Part shown: piece by piece, positions 16,860-25,749 of the stretch
Position numbering within the stretch: the stretch's first letter is position 1
Layout: every line of letters starts with the position of its first letter
Source of the DNA: Paludibacteraceae bacterium
GTDB lineage: Bacteria > Bacteroidota > Bacteroidia > Bacteroidales > Paludibacteraceae
Reading direction: 5' to 3'
DNA length: 64,000 bases
NCBI GenBank assembly: GCA_017551675.1
Contig: JAFZLC010000001.1
Span: 1 to 64,000, forward strand
The notes under the pieces: generated by a model
Seen by the model: only the letters and a program-made list of their open reading frames with translations
What the model was told of the DNA's origin: nothing
Database searches by the model: none
Position numbers and translations under genes: made by a program

Positions 16860-18908
16860 TCATTTTTTTGATATACACAATTGAGAAACGGATGTTTCTG
16901 CATTGATTAATATATATACACCTGCTTGATTCGTTAGATTGTAAACAGCAGAGCTTATTTCAAATGGCGAGTCGATTGTTATCTCTCCAACGTATGTGCC
17001 GTAAGTGGTGTACACTTTGAATGTTCCGATGTTTTCAACCGCTACAGCTTCCTCAATGCCATTTGTGCAATTTGAGCATGAGATTTTGATTTTATCAATG
17101 TTACAATATGGGTTGGTGATGTCGATACGTAGATTTTGAATTCCTTCGTCGTAGAGGGTTATCTCTTTTTCTACTATAGAATACTCATCCCAACTGTTTT
17201 CTTTCAGCATAGGAACATTGATATCAACTGATGAATTTCCGCAGCTTACAGAGAATGATGAACTTGAATTTCCAGAAGATACATAAGCTTCCAACTTATA
17301 AGATCCAGCTTCTTTCACATCGATGGTATAGTTCAACCATTCACCCTTAGCGGTGTATCCGATTGCGTATCCATTATTTCCTTTTACGATATCAACTCCA
17401 CCATCAGTGCGGAATTTAGCATCACCTTCGTCTTTGTCATCAGTGTCGTAGTAAGCTATACCAGGGCATCCTTTATCGAACTCTTCGACTTCAATCACAC
17501 CAGGAATTACTATTGCACTTCCGTTGTAAGGCTCTAAGGCTTTACATACAAAGATGCTGGTTGTCTTTTCGTCAGAATTGCCTTCGCTGTCATAGCTGAT
17601 TGATTTGATGACAATCGTGCCTTCTTGAGAAGCGGTGAATTGATATTCGCAATTGTTGTTATTGCTGCTGGTCAACAACTCGTTTCCTGCATAGATATCA
17701 ATCTTTCTAACTGATCCGTTTCTAGCGGTAGCAGACACACTGATTGTAACAGTCTCGCCAACTTGTACAGACTCCTCAGAAACTTTCAATGTAGAGGAGA
17801 TGCCAGATTTTTTACCTAAGCAGATTGGACTCTTCGCATTTTTTGCAGCATCAGTTTTCATGTATTGTTGCAACCATGTGAATGCGGAACGATCTTTACA
17901 ATCTCTGACAAGACCGGAACAACCGTTGGTAACCCAAGTCTTACCATAAATCCAACCCCAAAGGGTGACACCAGCGACATAGTCGGCTTCCCACATGATT
18001 GGGAATTGCTCTTTGTAACGAGTTTCAAATGTTGCATCGTCGCTCTTGGCGATATCATACTCAGTGATATATTGAGGTAACTGAGTTTTGTTGTGAATCT
18101 CCTCCAATGCGTTCTTGAATTGGCTACCACCCATATCGTTCAAGTCGTGAGCTTGGTTTCCGGCAGCGTCGATAGGACCGCCACAAGCTTTGATACCGTT
18201 GACAAGGTTGATGAACTCCGTTTTTTGCCATTGGAAGGTGTTGTAGTCGTTGTAAATCAAAATGGCATCTGGCCAACGATCACGAGCCAAACGGAATGCC
18301 TCAGCCAACCATTGATAAGAGTTGGTGTTAGGATAACCGTTGGTGTTACAGTTGTAACTAGGACGTCTTCCTGTTTCTCTTTCCGCTCTATCCTCAGCCA
18401 AAGAACCCAAAGCTTCAATGATCTTGGTCTGCTTGTAAGGAGAGTGATAATTGCCACCAGAATAGATAGCCTCGTTTACCACGTCAATGATGGCCAAGTC
18501 AGGATAGTGCTTTTTCACCTCATCAAACCATTCGATGATGGCTTTCTTGGTGTCAGCTACACTTAGAGACTCAATCCAAGAAGGGTGTTGAGAACCCCAA
18601 ATCAATGCATGGTATTTGAAAATGATACCATGTTCCTTACAATAGTTGTAAGTTCTGTCGGCATTACTCCAATTGAATCTTCCCCAACCGCTGTGAACGG
18701 ACCCCCATTTCGTCGCGTTCTCACACGTAACCTGATTCCAGTAATCAGTGTATTTTCTGTTACATTCTTGTGGGTCACAATATTCTTGCCAATTGTAAGA
18801 TGTTGTAATGTTTCCCAAAAACTTACATGAGTTGTCTTTCGCTAATTGTGCATTTGCACAACAAAGCGTCAGCAATAGCATAATGTTTAGTAAATAAAAT
18901 CGTTTCAT
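16860..18908 (-). CDS. GH10 endo-1,4-beta-xylanase with CBM6 and T9SS tail
   Basis: The 682-residue protein has a signal peptide (1-20), a GH10 catalytic domain (about 25-365), an Ig-like domain (about 368-455), a CBM6-type carbohydrate-binding module (about 470-610, with the typical VIEVEEFDKG start and GEWLNYTIDV) and a T9SS sorting domain (about 620-682). The acid/base is Glu146 in VVNEAI and the nucleophile is Glu283 in YITEYDI; His100 and the LWGW segment line the active site. It cuts internal xylan linkages with retention, probably while held at the cell surface. Its own terminator follows. The neighbouring regulator gene, downstream on the same strand, starts after that terminator, so the two are separate units. 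Confidence 0.93.
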   Translation of the reverse strand: MKRFYLLNIMLLLTLCCANAQLAKDNSCKFLGNITTSYNWQEYCDPQECNRKYTDYWNQVTCENATKWGSVHSGWGRFNWSNADRTYNYCKEHGIIFKYHALIWGSQHPSWIESLSVADTKKAIIEWFDEVKKHYPDLAIIDVVNEAIYSGGNYHSPYKQTKIIEALGSLAEDRAERETGRRPSYNCNTNGYPNTNSYQWLAEAFRLARDRWPDAILIYNDYNTFQWQKTEFINLVNGIKACGGPIDAAGNQAHDLNDMGGSQFKNALEEIHNKTQLPQYITEYDIAKSDDATFETRYKEQFPIMWEADYVAGVTLWGWIYGKTWVTNGCSGLVRDCKDRSAFTWLQQYMKTDAAKNAKSPICLGKKSGISSTLKVSEESVQVGETVTISVSATARNGSVRKIDIYAGNELLTSSNNNNCEYQFTASQEGTIVIKSISYDSEGNSDEKTTSIFVCKALEPYNGSAIVIPGVIEVEEFDKGCPGIAYYDTDDKDEGDAKFRTDGGVDIVKGNNGYAIGYTAKGEWLNYTIDVKEAGSYKLEAYVSSGNSSSSFSVSCGNSSVDINVPMLKENSWDEYSIVEKEITLYDEGIQNLRIDITNPYCNIDKIKISCSNCTNGIEEAVAVENIGTFKVYTTYGTYVGEITIDSPFEISSAVYNLTNQAGVYILINAETSVSQLCISKK

Positions 18909-19291
18909 GGTTTTATGATTTTAGTTTAGTGATTTGTTTATTCAGTTTTAATTCTTGGTTTTCATGTTTTTTCGCCTCAATACAATCTCACATCACACGC
19001 CACATTTCCTCTCAGATCCCAAACATTTATATTTAATACACACATTATTATATTAGCACACGCACATATTCATCAATATAAGATATTATGGTTTTTCTGT
19101 TTGGATGAGTTCAATCGCATTGTTGATTTCATCCGGTTGCAAATTTGGTTTGATAAAACAAAATGGGAAGAAATTTATTGGTCAAAGATTGGTATATTTG
19201 TTGCAAGCCAATGTTAATCAAACAAAAAGATGTAATTTTGTGTCATCCGTGTGAATCAATAGTTATATTACAGAGAAAAATTAGAGGTTTT
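18909..19291. other. Divergent intergenic region with one recognisable promoter
   Basis: This 383-bp stretch separates the minus-strand xylanase from the plus-strand DnaJ-domain gene. TATATTTG at 19193-19200 matches the -7 element for the latter. For the xylanase I see no clear TAnnTTTG. A run rich in CAC/CACA (18985-19070) has no evident structure. No RNA gene or small ORF is convincing. Confidence 0.5.
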
Positions 19292-20071
19292 ATGTTTGAA
19301 AGAATTCGAGAAATTAGGTTGATGCAAACATTATTAAAGGAATCGTCTCCTTATTTTAGGTTATTTGCACGGGTTATTCAATTGGATGGAGTTGCTTCAA
19401 GTGGAAAAAATGAGATAGCAGTGGAGTTTTTGAAGGAGCAGTTTCCATATTATAAGATGGAATCCATAAAGAGGTTTCTGAACGATGCTCTTATAGAGTA
19501 TAGAAAATCTCCAAATAAGAAAACTATAGAGATGTGCTGTGATGAGATTTTATCGGCAAGAAAACTGAAATATGAAAATCTCAGAAACATGATGCGCTAT
19601 TTGTTTCTCATCGCATACGATAGTATGGGTATAGAGGAGAAGGAGATCCTGGTGCTACGGCAGATTGCGCAGACGCTTGGGTTGTTGAAGTGGGATTTGC
19701 TCTCGTTGGAGTATGAGTTTGAATATCGTCTGTATGAGGGACAAAGAAGAAAAGTGTATCAGAAAGAGGACAACACACATCGCAAGCAGCAAGAGCAACA
19801 GAAGAAGCAGGAGGAAAAGGAGCAGCAATCATCCGACCGTCAGCATGCATTGTCACGTCAACGTTTGGAAATGGCGTACGACCTTCTGTCATTGTCGCCT
19901 AGTTGTAGTGAGACGGACATCAAGCAAGCCTATCGTTCGAAAGCCAAGCAATTTCACCCAGATGCATTGTCGAAAGATTGCACGGAGAGAGAGTTGGAAT
20001 TGGCAACCGAGCAATTCCGCCAGGTGACGGAGGCGTACAATTATTTGTGTACGATTAGGGAGATAAAATAA
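19292..20071 (+). CDS. TerB-like and DnaJ-domain protein
   Basis: With the start chosen at 19292 the product is 259 residues. The N-terminal half (SPYFRLFARVIQLDGVAS onward) looks like a TerB/DjlA-type helical domain. A charged, Gln/Lys/Glu-rich linker follows, and the C-terminus is a J domain with the HPD motif (AKQFHPDAL) that stimulates DnaK ATPase. The order TerB then J domain is that of DjlA-type co-chaperones, but no membrane anchor is visible. The reading frame extends upstream to 19163. I prefer 19292 because the predicted -7 box (19193-19200) lies between the two starts and the family begins near this methionine. Confidence 0.75.
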   Translation: MFERIREIRLMQTLLKESSPYFRLFARVIQLDGVASSGKNEIAVEFLKEQFPYYKMESIKRFLNDALIEYRKSPNKKTIEMCCDEILSARKLKYENLRNMMRYLFLIAYDSMGIEEKEILVLRQIAQTLGLLKWDLLSLEYEFEYRLYEGQRRKVYQKEDNTHRKQQEQQKKQEEKEQQSSDRQHALSRQRLEMAYDLLSLSPSCSETDIKQAYRSKAKQFHPDALSKDCTERELELATEQFRQVTEAYNYLCTIREIK

Positions 20072-20253
20072 AAGTATGAAAAAATAAGTCGTTGGTTTTA
20101 TGTGTTCTAATCGTAAATCTGACGATTCGTGCTACAGGCTTTCTGTTTTGTCTGCTACCCCATAGATATACTCTCCAACCAAAGTCCCCATCCTCACAAA
20201 TTCATACATGTGATATGTTTCATAGAATCTCTTTTTTTCGTTTTTTTTCTGAA

Positions 20254-20288
20254 TTGTGCCAATTCCAAACAAAAACATTGTATTTTTG
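20254..20288 (+). promoter_or_regulatory. Promoter of the MORN-type gene
   Basis: TATTTTTG at 20281-20288 matches the -7 element. A TTG at 20254-20256 lies 24 bases upstream, a little far for the -33 element. Transcription would start near 20295, which supports the signal-peptide start at 20332 rather than earlier in-frame starts. The rest of 20072-20331 shows nothing recognisable. Confidence 0.55.
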
Positions 20289-20331
20289 TATTTTAATGTA
20301 TGAATATAATGAGTTTATAAAGGAATTGAAT

Positions 20332-21093
20332 ATGAAGAAAAAATATGTGATATTACTTTGTGGATTGTTGTCTTTCTGTTTTATGTCGGCTCAAAATCTG
20401 ACGGATAAGAAAGGTATGAAACAGGGTGTGTGGAAGAAAACCTACGAAAACGGGAATCTGATGTACGAGGGTACGTTTAAAAATGATAAACCGGTGGGTG
20501 TGTTCCGTCGTTACTATGAAACGGGAGCATTGAAGGTTGTGCAGATCTATGAGTCTGGCGATCGTTCAAAAGTTACTATCTATGAAGCGGATGGAAAAAC
20601 CAAAACTGCAGAGGGTAGCTACAAAGGAAAAGAGAAAGATGCGGAGTGGACCTATTACGTTGAGGGTAAGGTCTCTCTAATAGAGGTGTATAATAATGGA
20701 AAGAAAAATGGCGTCTCTAAAACCTATTCCAAAGAGGGCGTTTTGATGGAAGAGATTCCGTATGTGAATGATCAGATAGATGGCGTTCATAAACGTTATC
20801 TGCAGGATGGTACGAAGTATTCGGAGTCTTCTTTTAAGAATGGTGTTGAGCATGGAAGTTACAAACTCTATGAAGGACACAATTTCCCTGTAATGGAGGG
20901 CGTTTATAAAAATGGAAAGAGAGATGGTGATTGGATTATGAGAGATGATTCAGGAAAACAAACGGATGTCTTAAAATATAAAGATGGCGTTTTGTTGAAT
21001 GATAAAGAATTGAAAAAGAAATACTCCAAATCATTTGATAACAACGAGGCGAAAAAAGGAAAATACACCGAGTTGGATGAGAGTATGCGATAA
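20332..21093 (+). CDS. Secreted MORN-repeat / YwqK-family protein
   Basis: The product (253 residues from ATG 20332) has a signal peptide (about 1-20, ending MSAQ). It then has a row of about eight MORN-like repeats of the form GxxKxYxxxGxLxxExxYxN (for example GVWKKTYENGNLMYEGTF, GVHKRYLQDGTKY). Databases often label such proteins 'YwqK family antitoxin', but in Bacteroidota they are exported repeat proteins with no shown antitoxin role. The open frame extends 80 codons upstream; that part is rejected because it has no signal-like or conserved sequence and starts before the promoter. It lies 42 bases upstream of the mlaE-type gene and may be co-transcribed with it. Confidence 0.75.
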   Translation: MKKKYVILLCGLLSFCFMSAQNLTDKKGMKQGVWKKTYENGNLMYEGTFKNDKPVGVFRRYYETGALKVVQIYESGDRSKVTIYEADGKTKTAEGSYKGKEKDAEWTYYVEGKVSLIEVYNNGKKNGVSKTYSKEGVLMEEIPYVNDQIDGVHKRYLQDGTKYSESSFKNGVEHGSYKLYEGHNFPVMEGVYKNGKRDGDWIMRDDSGKQTDVLKYKDGVLLNDKELKKKYSKSFDNNEAKKGKYTELDESMR

Positions 21094-21135
21094 AAGTGGG
21101 GACGAATTTGTAATAAAGAATAAGATAGTAAGAAA

Positions 21136-21873
21136 ATGAATGCGATAGAAAAGGTTGGATCTTATGCTTCGTTGATGTATCGAGCATTCACGAAACCTGA
21201 TAGCTGGAGTATGTTTTTCCGTCGTTACTTGGAGGAATTGAAGAAACAAGGATGGGAATCTCTGGGTATAACGCTACTTATCTCTGTGTTTATTGGTGCA
21301 GTGATCACAATTCAGATGATTAACAATCTGGAAAACCCTATATTTCCTAATACGATGGTGGGATTGGCAACACGTGATACGTTGTTGCTAGAGTTCTCAT
21401 CTTCCATCTTATGTCTAATATTAGCAGGAAAGGTGGGTTCTAACATCGCTTCTGAGTTGGGTACTATGCGCATTACGGAACAGATTGATGCGTTGGATAT
21501 CATGGGAGTGAATTCTGCTAATTATCTGATATTACCAAAGATTGTCGCTTTCGTTACAATCATTCCTTTTTTGGTGCTGACAAGTATGTTCGTCGGATTG
21601 ATTGGAGGTTACAGCGTGGGTGTGTTTACGGATATGATTACCGTTAATGCCTATATCTCTGGTATTCAATATATGTTCACTCCCTATTATATTCCTTACT
21701 CTGTGATAAAGAGTTTGGTGTTTGCCTTTGTCATTGCCTCTGTATCTTCTTATTATGGATACACGGTGAAAGGTGGTGCTTTGGAAGTGGGAAAGGCGAG
21801 TACGGATGCTGTGGTGAACAGTAGCGTGCTGATTTTGTTGTTTAATATTATGCTAACAAAGATATTGCTATGA
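21136..21873 (+). CDS. mlaE: MlaE-type ABC transporter permease
   Basis: The 245-residue polytopic protein matches the MlaE permease family of lipid-transporting ABC systems. It has an amphipathic N-terminus, the conserved segment GSNIASELGTMRITEQIDAL in the cytoplasmic loop and about five hydrophobic helices. In the Mla system it pairs with an MlaF ATPase to move phospholipids between the membranes. The ATPase gene overlaps its stop by four bases (ATGA), which implies translational coupling. No MlaD-type substrate-binding protein follows here; that partner must be encoded elsewhere. Confidence 0.88.
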   Translation: MNAIEKVGSYASLMYRAFTKPDSWSMFFRRYLEELKKQGWESLGITLLISVFIGAVITIQMINNLENPIFPNTMVGLATRDTLLLEFSSSILCLILAGKVGSNIASELGTMRITEQIDALDIMGVNSANYLILPKIVAFVTIIPFLVLTSMFVGLIGGYSVGVFTDMITVNAYISGIQYMFTPYYIPYSVIKSLVFAFVIASVSSYYGYTVKGGALEVGKASTDAVVNSSVLILLFNIMLTKILL

Positions 21874-22658
21874 TTGAGGTTAAACATGTAGAGAAGACGT
21901 TTGACGGGAATAGGGTATTGAAAGATATCTCGACCGTGTTTGAACCGGGTAAGACCAACTTGATCATAGGTCAGAGTGGATCAGGTAAGACTGTCTTGAT
22001 GAAGAGTGTGGTGGGTATCCATCGAATTGATTCGGGAGAGATTTGTTACGACGGTCGAGACATCACCAACATGAAACGAAAAGAGTTGAATGTCTTACGT
22101 CGTGAGATTGGTATGCTGTTCCAGGGATCTGCACTGTTCGACTCAATGTCTGTCTTGCAGAATGTGATGTTCCCTTTGGAGATGTTCTCCACCATGACAA
22201 AAGATGAGATGATCGCTCGTGCAAAGTTTTGCCTTGAACGTGTTGAATTGTCCCACGTCTTAGATTCATACCCTTCGGAAATCAGTGGAGGTCAGCAGAA
22301 ACGTGCTGCCATTGCTCGTGCCATCGTTCTGAATCCTAAATATCTATTTTGTGATGAGCCGAACTCTGGATTGGATCCTAAGACCTCTCTTTTGATTGAT
22401 AAGTTAATCCAAGACATTACTCACGAGTTTAATATCACAACAGTGGTGAATACCCACGATATGAACTCCGTGATGGAAATTGGTGAGAACATCGCCTTTA
22501 TATACAAGGGAGAAAAGGCTTGGCAAGGATCCAAAGAGGAAATCTTTGATACTGGATGTGAACAATTGGAGGATTTTATTTTTGCTTCTAATCTGTTCAA
22601 GAAAATTAAAAAGGTGTACGTCATGTCACCTGAGTTTTTAAAAATGAAAAATCGTTGA
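21870..22658 (+). CDS. mlaF: MlaF-type ABC transporter ATP-binding protein
   Basis: The 262-residue ATPase has a Walker A motif (GQSGSGKTV), a Q-loop (MLFQGSALF), the ABC signature (SGGQQKRAAIAR), Walker B (YLFCDEPNSGLD) and the H-loop (NTHDMNSV). The family partner is the MlaE-type permease encoded just upstream with a four-base overlap. Together they would power lipid movement for outer-membrane maintenance. The C-terminal region after the H-loop, ending in SPEFLKMKNR, is a little longer than the minimal fold. Confidence 0.9.
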   Translation: MIEVKHVEKTFDGNRVLKDISTVFEPGKTNLIIGQSGSGKTVLMKSVVGIHRIDSGEICYDGRDITNMKRKELNVLRREIGMLFQGSALFDSMSVLQNVMFPLEMFSTMTKDEMIARAKFCLERVELSHVLDSYPSEISGGQQKRAAIARAIVLNPKYLFCDEPNSGLDPKTSLLIDKLIQDITHEFNITTVVNTHDMNSVMEIGENIAFIYKGEKAWQGSKEEIFDTGCEQLEDFIFASNLFKKIKKVYVMSPEFLKMKNR

Positions 22659-22660
22659 CT

Positions 22661-22942
22661 ATGGGTATGTTTAGTTATTTCTTTCAGGGACCAAAAATCA
22701 GACAGTTCCATCATGAATGCATCTATTACGATCCTAAAAAGGAGGAACGAGAGAACCGTGAGAGACGTATTCGTGCTGAACTAGGACTTGAAAAGAGTTC
22801 TAATAACCTTTCCATGATGAGAAAGGGCGTTTTTCAAGAGCAACGAAAAGCAGCTAAATCGTTGGATGAGTCACGACGGAGAAGAGTCATCATTTTGGCT
22901 GTTGTCATTGGTGCCTTGTTCTTATACATTGTCAAATTTTAA
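22661..22942 (+). CDS. Small protein with C-terminal membrane helix
   Basis: The product is 93 residues from ATG 22661; a TTG start at 22655 is also possible. It has a hydrophilic, very basic N-terminal part with Arg/Glu-rich helices (about 25-75, e.g. KKEERENRERRIRAELG) and one hydrophobic helix at the end (about 76-92), so it should be tail-anchored facing the cytoplasm. It sits two bases after mlaF and 33 bases before mutL. I cannot name a family. Confidence 0.7.
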   Translation: MGMFSYFFQGPKIRQFHHECIYYDPKKEERENRERRIRAELGLEKSSNNLSMMRKGVFQEQRKAAKSLDESRRRRVIILAVVIGALFLYIVKF

Positions 22943-22975
22943 CTAATTATAGAACCCACCTAATTTCGATTTCGT

Positions 22976-24853
22976 ATGAGTGACGTGATTCATCTTCTGC
23001 CAGACAACGTCGCCAACCAGATAGCGGCAGGCGAGGTTATTCAACGACCTGCCTCTGTGATTAAGGAATTGGTTGAAAACGCGGTGGACGCTGGTGCAAC
23101 GTCGATAAAAATAATTATCAAAGATGCTGGTCGGACGTTGATTCAGGTGATTGATAATGGAAAGGGAATGAGCGAAACGGACGCTCGTCTTTGTTTTGAT
23201 CGCCATGCTACTTCCAAGATTTCTTGTGCGGAGGACCTGTTCTCTCTGCGCACGATGGGTTTCCGAGGTGAGGCGTTGCCTTCCATCTCATCCATCTCTC
23301 AATTGGAATTGAGAACCAAACGTAAAGAGGATGAAGTGGGTACCATGGTGGTAATCAATGGTGGTAAAATAGAGAAACAGGAGTCGGTTGCTTGTGCGGA
23401 TGGTACGAGTTTCTCTGTGAAGAATATCTTCTATAACGTGCCTGCCCGTCGTAAGTTCCTTAAATCTAACACAACCGAGTTTTCTCATATCGAAAAGGAG
23501 TTCTTTCGAATCGCGTTGGTGAATCCAACGGTGGAATTCGAACTATATCATAATGATCAGCTAATCTATCAGATGCGTCAGAGCGGTTTGCGTGAAAGAA
23601 TCGCTGCTATCTATGGAAAGAGCATCAATTCCCAATTGCTTCTTGTGGAAGTGGACTCCACCCTTGTGAAGATTGGTGGGTATGTGGGTAAACCTGAGAC
23701 TGCAAAGAAACAGAATGATCATCAATATTTCTTTGTGAATGGACGTTATATGCGCCATCCATACTTTCATAAGGCGGTCATGCAGGCATACGAGCGATTG
23801 GTGCAACCGGGTACTTCACCCGATTACTTCATCTATTTTGATGTGGACCCAGCCAGCATTGATGTAAACATTCATCCTACAAAGACTGAAATCAAATTTG
23901 AAAGTGAACAACCTATATGGTCCATCTTATTGGCTGGCGTGAAAGAGTCACTGGGTAAGTTCAATGTGGTACCAACACTTGATTTCGAACATGGTAACGA
24001 TATCTTTTCAGAAAATGGATTTTATAATTCACCCAATAAGACCCCAATCACATCATTGAATGTGGATGTGGATCCTTCCTATAACCCATTTAAAACAGGA
24101 GCAGGAGGAAGTGATTACCATTATTCGAAAAAGAATAATTCCAATACGGAAAATTGGCAGTCTCTCTACGAGGGCTTTGAATCATCAAAATCCTCTGCTG
24201 TGCCTTCCTATATGCCGCAGGAACCATTTGACCCTGCAAGCTTTGTTTGTCCTCCGCAAGAGAATGAACCCTTGTTGATGGAGGGAGAGGAGAACAAAAC
24301 GCATTATATCCAAATGAAGGGAAAATACATCATGACGGTAATGCGTTCGGGACTGGTTTGCATCGACCAACATCGTGCTCATGTGAAGATCTTATATGAA
24401 CGTTATATGAATTGCCTTCAACAGCAGAAGGCAGCTTCACAACAGTTGATGTTCCCTATTAGAATCAATGTTTTGGAGTCTGAATCCATGCTCTTGGATG
24501 AATTGACCGAAGAATTAAGCTTCTTGGGCTTTGAACTCTCAAATCTGGGTAAGGGTGCCTTCTCCATCAATGGAATCCCTGCAGATTGTAAAGAGTCTGA
24601 TGCGGAAAAATATGTGAAAGAGTTGTTGTCCTCTTTCAATGAAGGGGGTAGCCTGAAAGATAACAGAAAAGAACAGATGGCACTGAAATTGGCTGAGACA
24701 TCGGCCATAAAGGCAGGTAAGATTCTGACGGAAGATGAGATGATGAACTTGGTGTCACAGTTGTTCTCATTACCGTCTCCTGATTATACAATTGACAATA
24801 GAATGGTCTTGACTTTCTTTACACAAGAGGAGATAGAGAAAAAATTCAAATGA
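22976..24853 (+). CDS. mutL: DNA mismatch repair protein MutL
   Basis: The 625-residue protein has the GHKL ATPase motifs of MutL near the N-terminus: ELVENAVDAGA (motif I), DNGKGMS (motif II), HATSKI and TMGFRGEAL (motif III). The transducer domain ends with VDVNIHPTKTEIKF. After a variable linker (about 345-420) comes the dimerisation domain. At the site where endonuclease-type MutL proteins have DQHA(X)2E(X)4E it reads DQHRAHVKILYE, so the first glutamate is absent. No clear CPHGRP-type metal site is seen near the C-terminus. It couples mismatch recognition by MutS to strand repair. Confidence 0.95.
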   Translation: MSDVIHLLPDNVANQIAAGEVIQRPASVIKELVENAVDAGATSIKIIIKDAGRTLIQVIDNGKGMSETDARLCFDRHATSKISCAEDLFSLRTMGFRGEALPSISSISQLELRTKRKEDEVGTMVVINGGKIEKQESVACADGTSFSVKNIFYNVPARRKFLKSNTTEFSHIEKEFFRIALVNPTVEFELYHNDQLIYQMRQSGLRERIAAIYGKSINSQLLLVEVDSTLVKIGGYVGKPETAKKQNDHQYFFVNGRYMRHPYFHKAVMQAYERLVQPGTSPDYFIYFDVDPASIDVNIHPTKTEIKFESEQPIWSILLAGVKESLGKFNVVPTLDFEHGNDIFSENGFYNSPNKTPITSLNVDVDPSYNPFKTGAGGSDYHYSKKNNSNTENWQSLYEGFESSKSSAVPSYMPQEPFDPASFVCPPQENEPLLMEGEENKTHYIQMKGKYIMTVMRSGLVCIDQHRAHVKILYERYMNCLQQQKAASQQLMFPIRINVLESESMLLDELTEELSFLGFELSNLGKGAFSINGIPADCKESDAEKYVKELLSSFNEGGSLKDNRKEQMALKLAETSAIKAGKILTEDEMMNLVSQLFSLPSPDYTIDNRMVLTFFTQEEIEKKFK

Positions 24854-24857
24854 TAGC

Positions 24858-25301
24858 ATGGCAAAAAACGAAGATAAAACGGAGGTTAGAATTGACAAGT
24901 GGATGTGGGCAGTACGTCTGTTTAAAACACGTTCATTGGCAGCAGACGCTTGTAAAAAAGGGAAAGTGTTGATGTCTGGCAATAGTGTGAAAGCCTCTCG
25001 AAATATCAAGATAGGTGATGTGGTGCAGATAAAACGTGCTCCTATCACTTATTCATTTAAAGTATTGGCTCTTTCTGAAAACAGAATGGGTGCTAAATTA
25101 GTACCTGATTTTATGGAGAATGTCACCACACCAGAGCAATTGGAGATCTTGGAGATGAGTCGATATAGTGCATTCGGTAAAAGAGACAGAGGAACAGGTC
25201 GTCCTACGAAGAAAGAACGTCGTGATTTGGATGAATACATGGATCCTACTGATTATGAAGATGATTTCTTCGACTTCTCTGACGATGAGGATGACGAATA
25301 A
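24858..25301 (+). CDS. S4-domain RNA-binding protein (Hsp15-like)
   Basis: The 147-residue protein has an S4 RNA-binding domain at residues about 9-70 (VRIDKWMWAVRLFKTRSLAA onward). It resembles heat-shock protein 15 (HslR), which binds stalled 50S subunits carrying nascent chains. The C-terminal third is a conserved basic segment (GTGRPTKKERRDL) followed by a strongly acidic tail (DFSDDEDDE). It begins four bases after mutL and is clearly in the same operon. Confidence 0.85.
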   Translation: MAKNEDKTEVRIDKWMWAVRLFKTRSLAADACKKGKVLMSGNSVKASRNIKIGDVVQIKRAPITYSFKVLALSENRMGAKLVPDFMENVTTPEQLEILEMSRYSAFGKRDRGTGRPTKKERRDLDEYMDPTDYEDDFFDFSDDEDDE

Positions 25302-25313
25302 AATTTGTGTTTC

Positions 25314-25745
25314 ATGAAAAAAATATTGTTTTCAATCTTATTGTTTTCCACATTGAGTTGTTATGCACAGCAAGAGATGGCACCTGACTTCTTTTCATGT
25401 GGATTGCGTCGTGTTTTAAACGATTCGACGCATAAGGTGGGCTTTGAAAACAAGAAGGGAGAGATGGTTTTGCCTGCGCAATACTGCTTAGCAGAACGGT
25501 TCGTGAAAAAGAGATGCGCTGTTTGTGTGAATGCGGAATGGAAAGACTATTCTGCAACGGATGATGTTTATGAATCGCGATGGACAGGTGGTAAGTGGGG
25601 AATCATTGACAAATCAGGTAAGTATGTGAAACCTTGTATTTATGAAAGAAGTTGGAATGCGGAAAAAGCATGCTTTCAGTATGTTGCTCCAGCAGACTCT
25701 TTTTATTTTACCGACAAAGGAAAAATCGTTCCGATAAAGAAATAA
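25314..25745 (+). CDS. Secreted WG-repeat protein
   Basis: The product is 143 residues from ATG 25314 (an in-frame start at 25305 would break the signal peptide pattern). It has a signal peptide (about 1-18, ending CYAQ) and two or three WG-type repeats, visible as KVGFENKKGEMVLPAQY and KWGIIDKSGKYVKPCIY. These are short beta units found in exported Bacteroidota proteins. No enzyme motif is visible. Cysteines occur at several points of the mature protein. It is co-directional with the S4-domain gene, 12 bases downstream. Confidence 0.7.
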   Translation: MKKILFSILLFSTLSCYAQQEMAPDFFSCGLRRVLNDSTHKVGFENKKGEMVLPAQYCLAERFVKKRCAVCVNAEWKDYSATDDVYESRWTGGKWGIIDKSGKYVKPCIYERSWNAEKACFQYVAPADSFYFTDKGKIVPIKK

Positions 25746-25749
25746 GGTT

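Noticed and set aside
19163-19291. N-terminal extension of the DnaJ-domain gene
   Set aside because: The extension lies over the predicted promoter and has no conserved sequence; start placed at 19292.
20092-20331. 80-codon N-terminal extension of the MORN-type gene
   Set aside because: A signal peptide begins at codon 81 and the -7 box lies within the extension.
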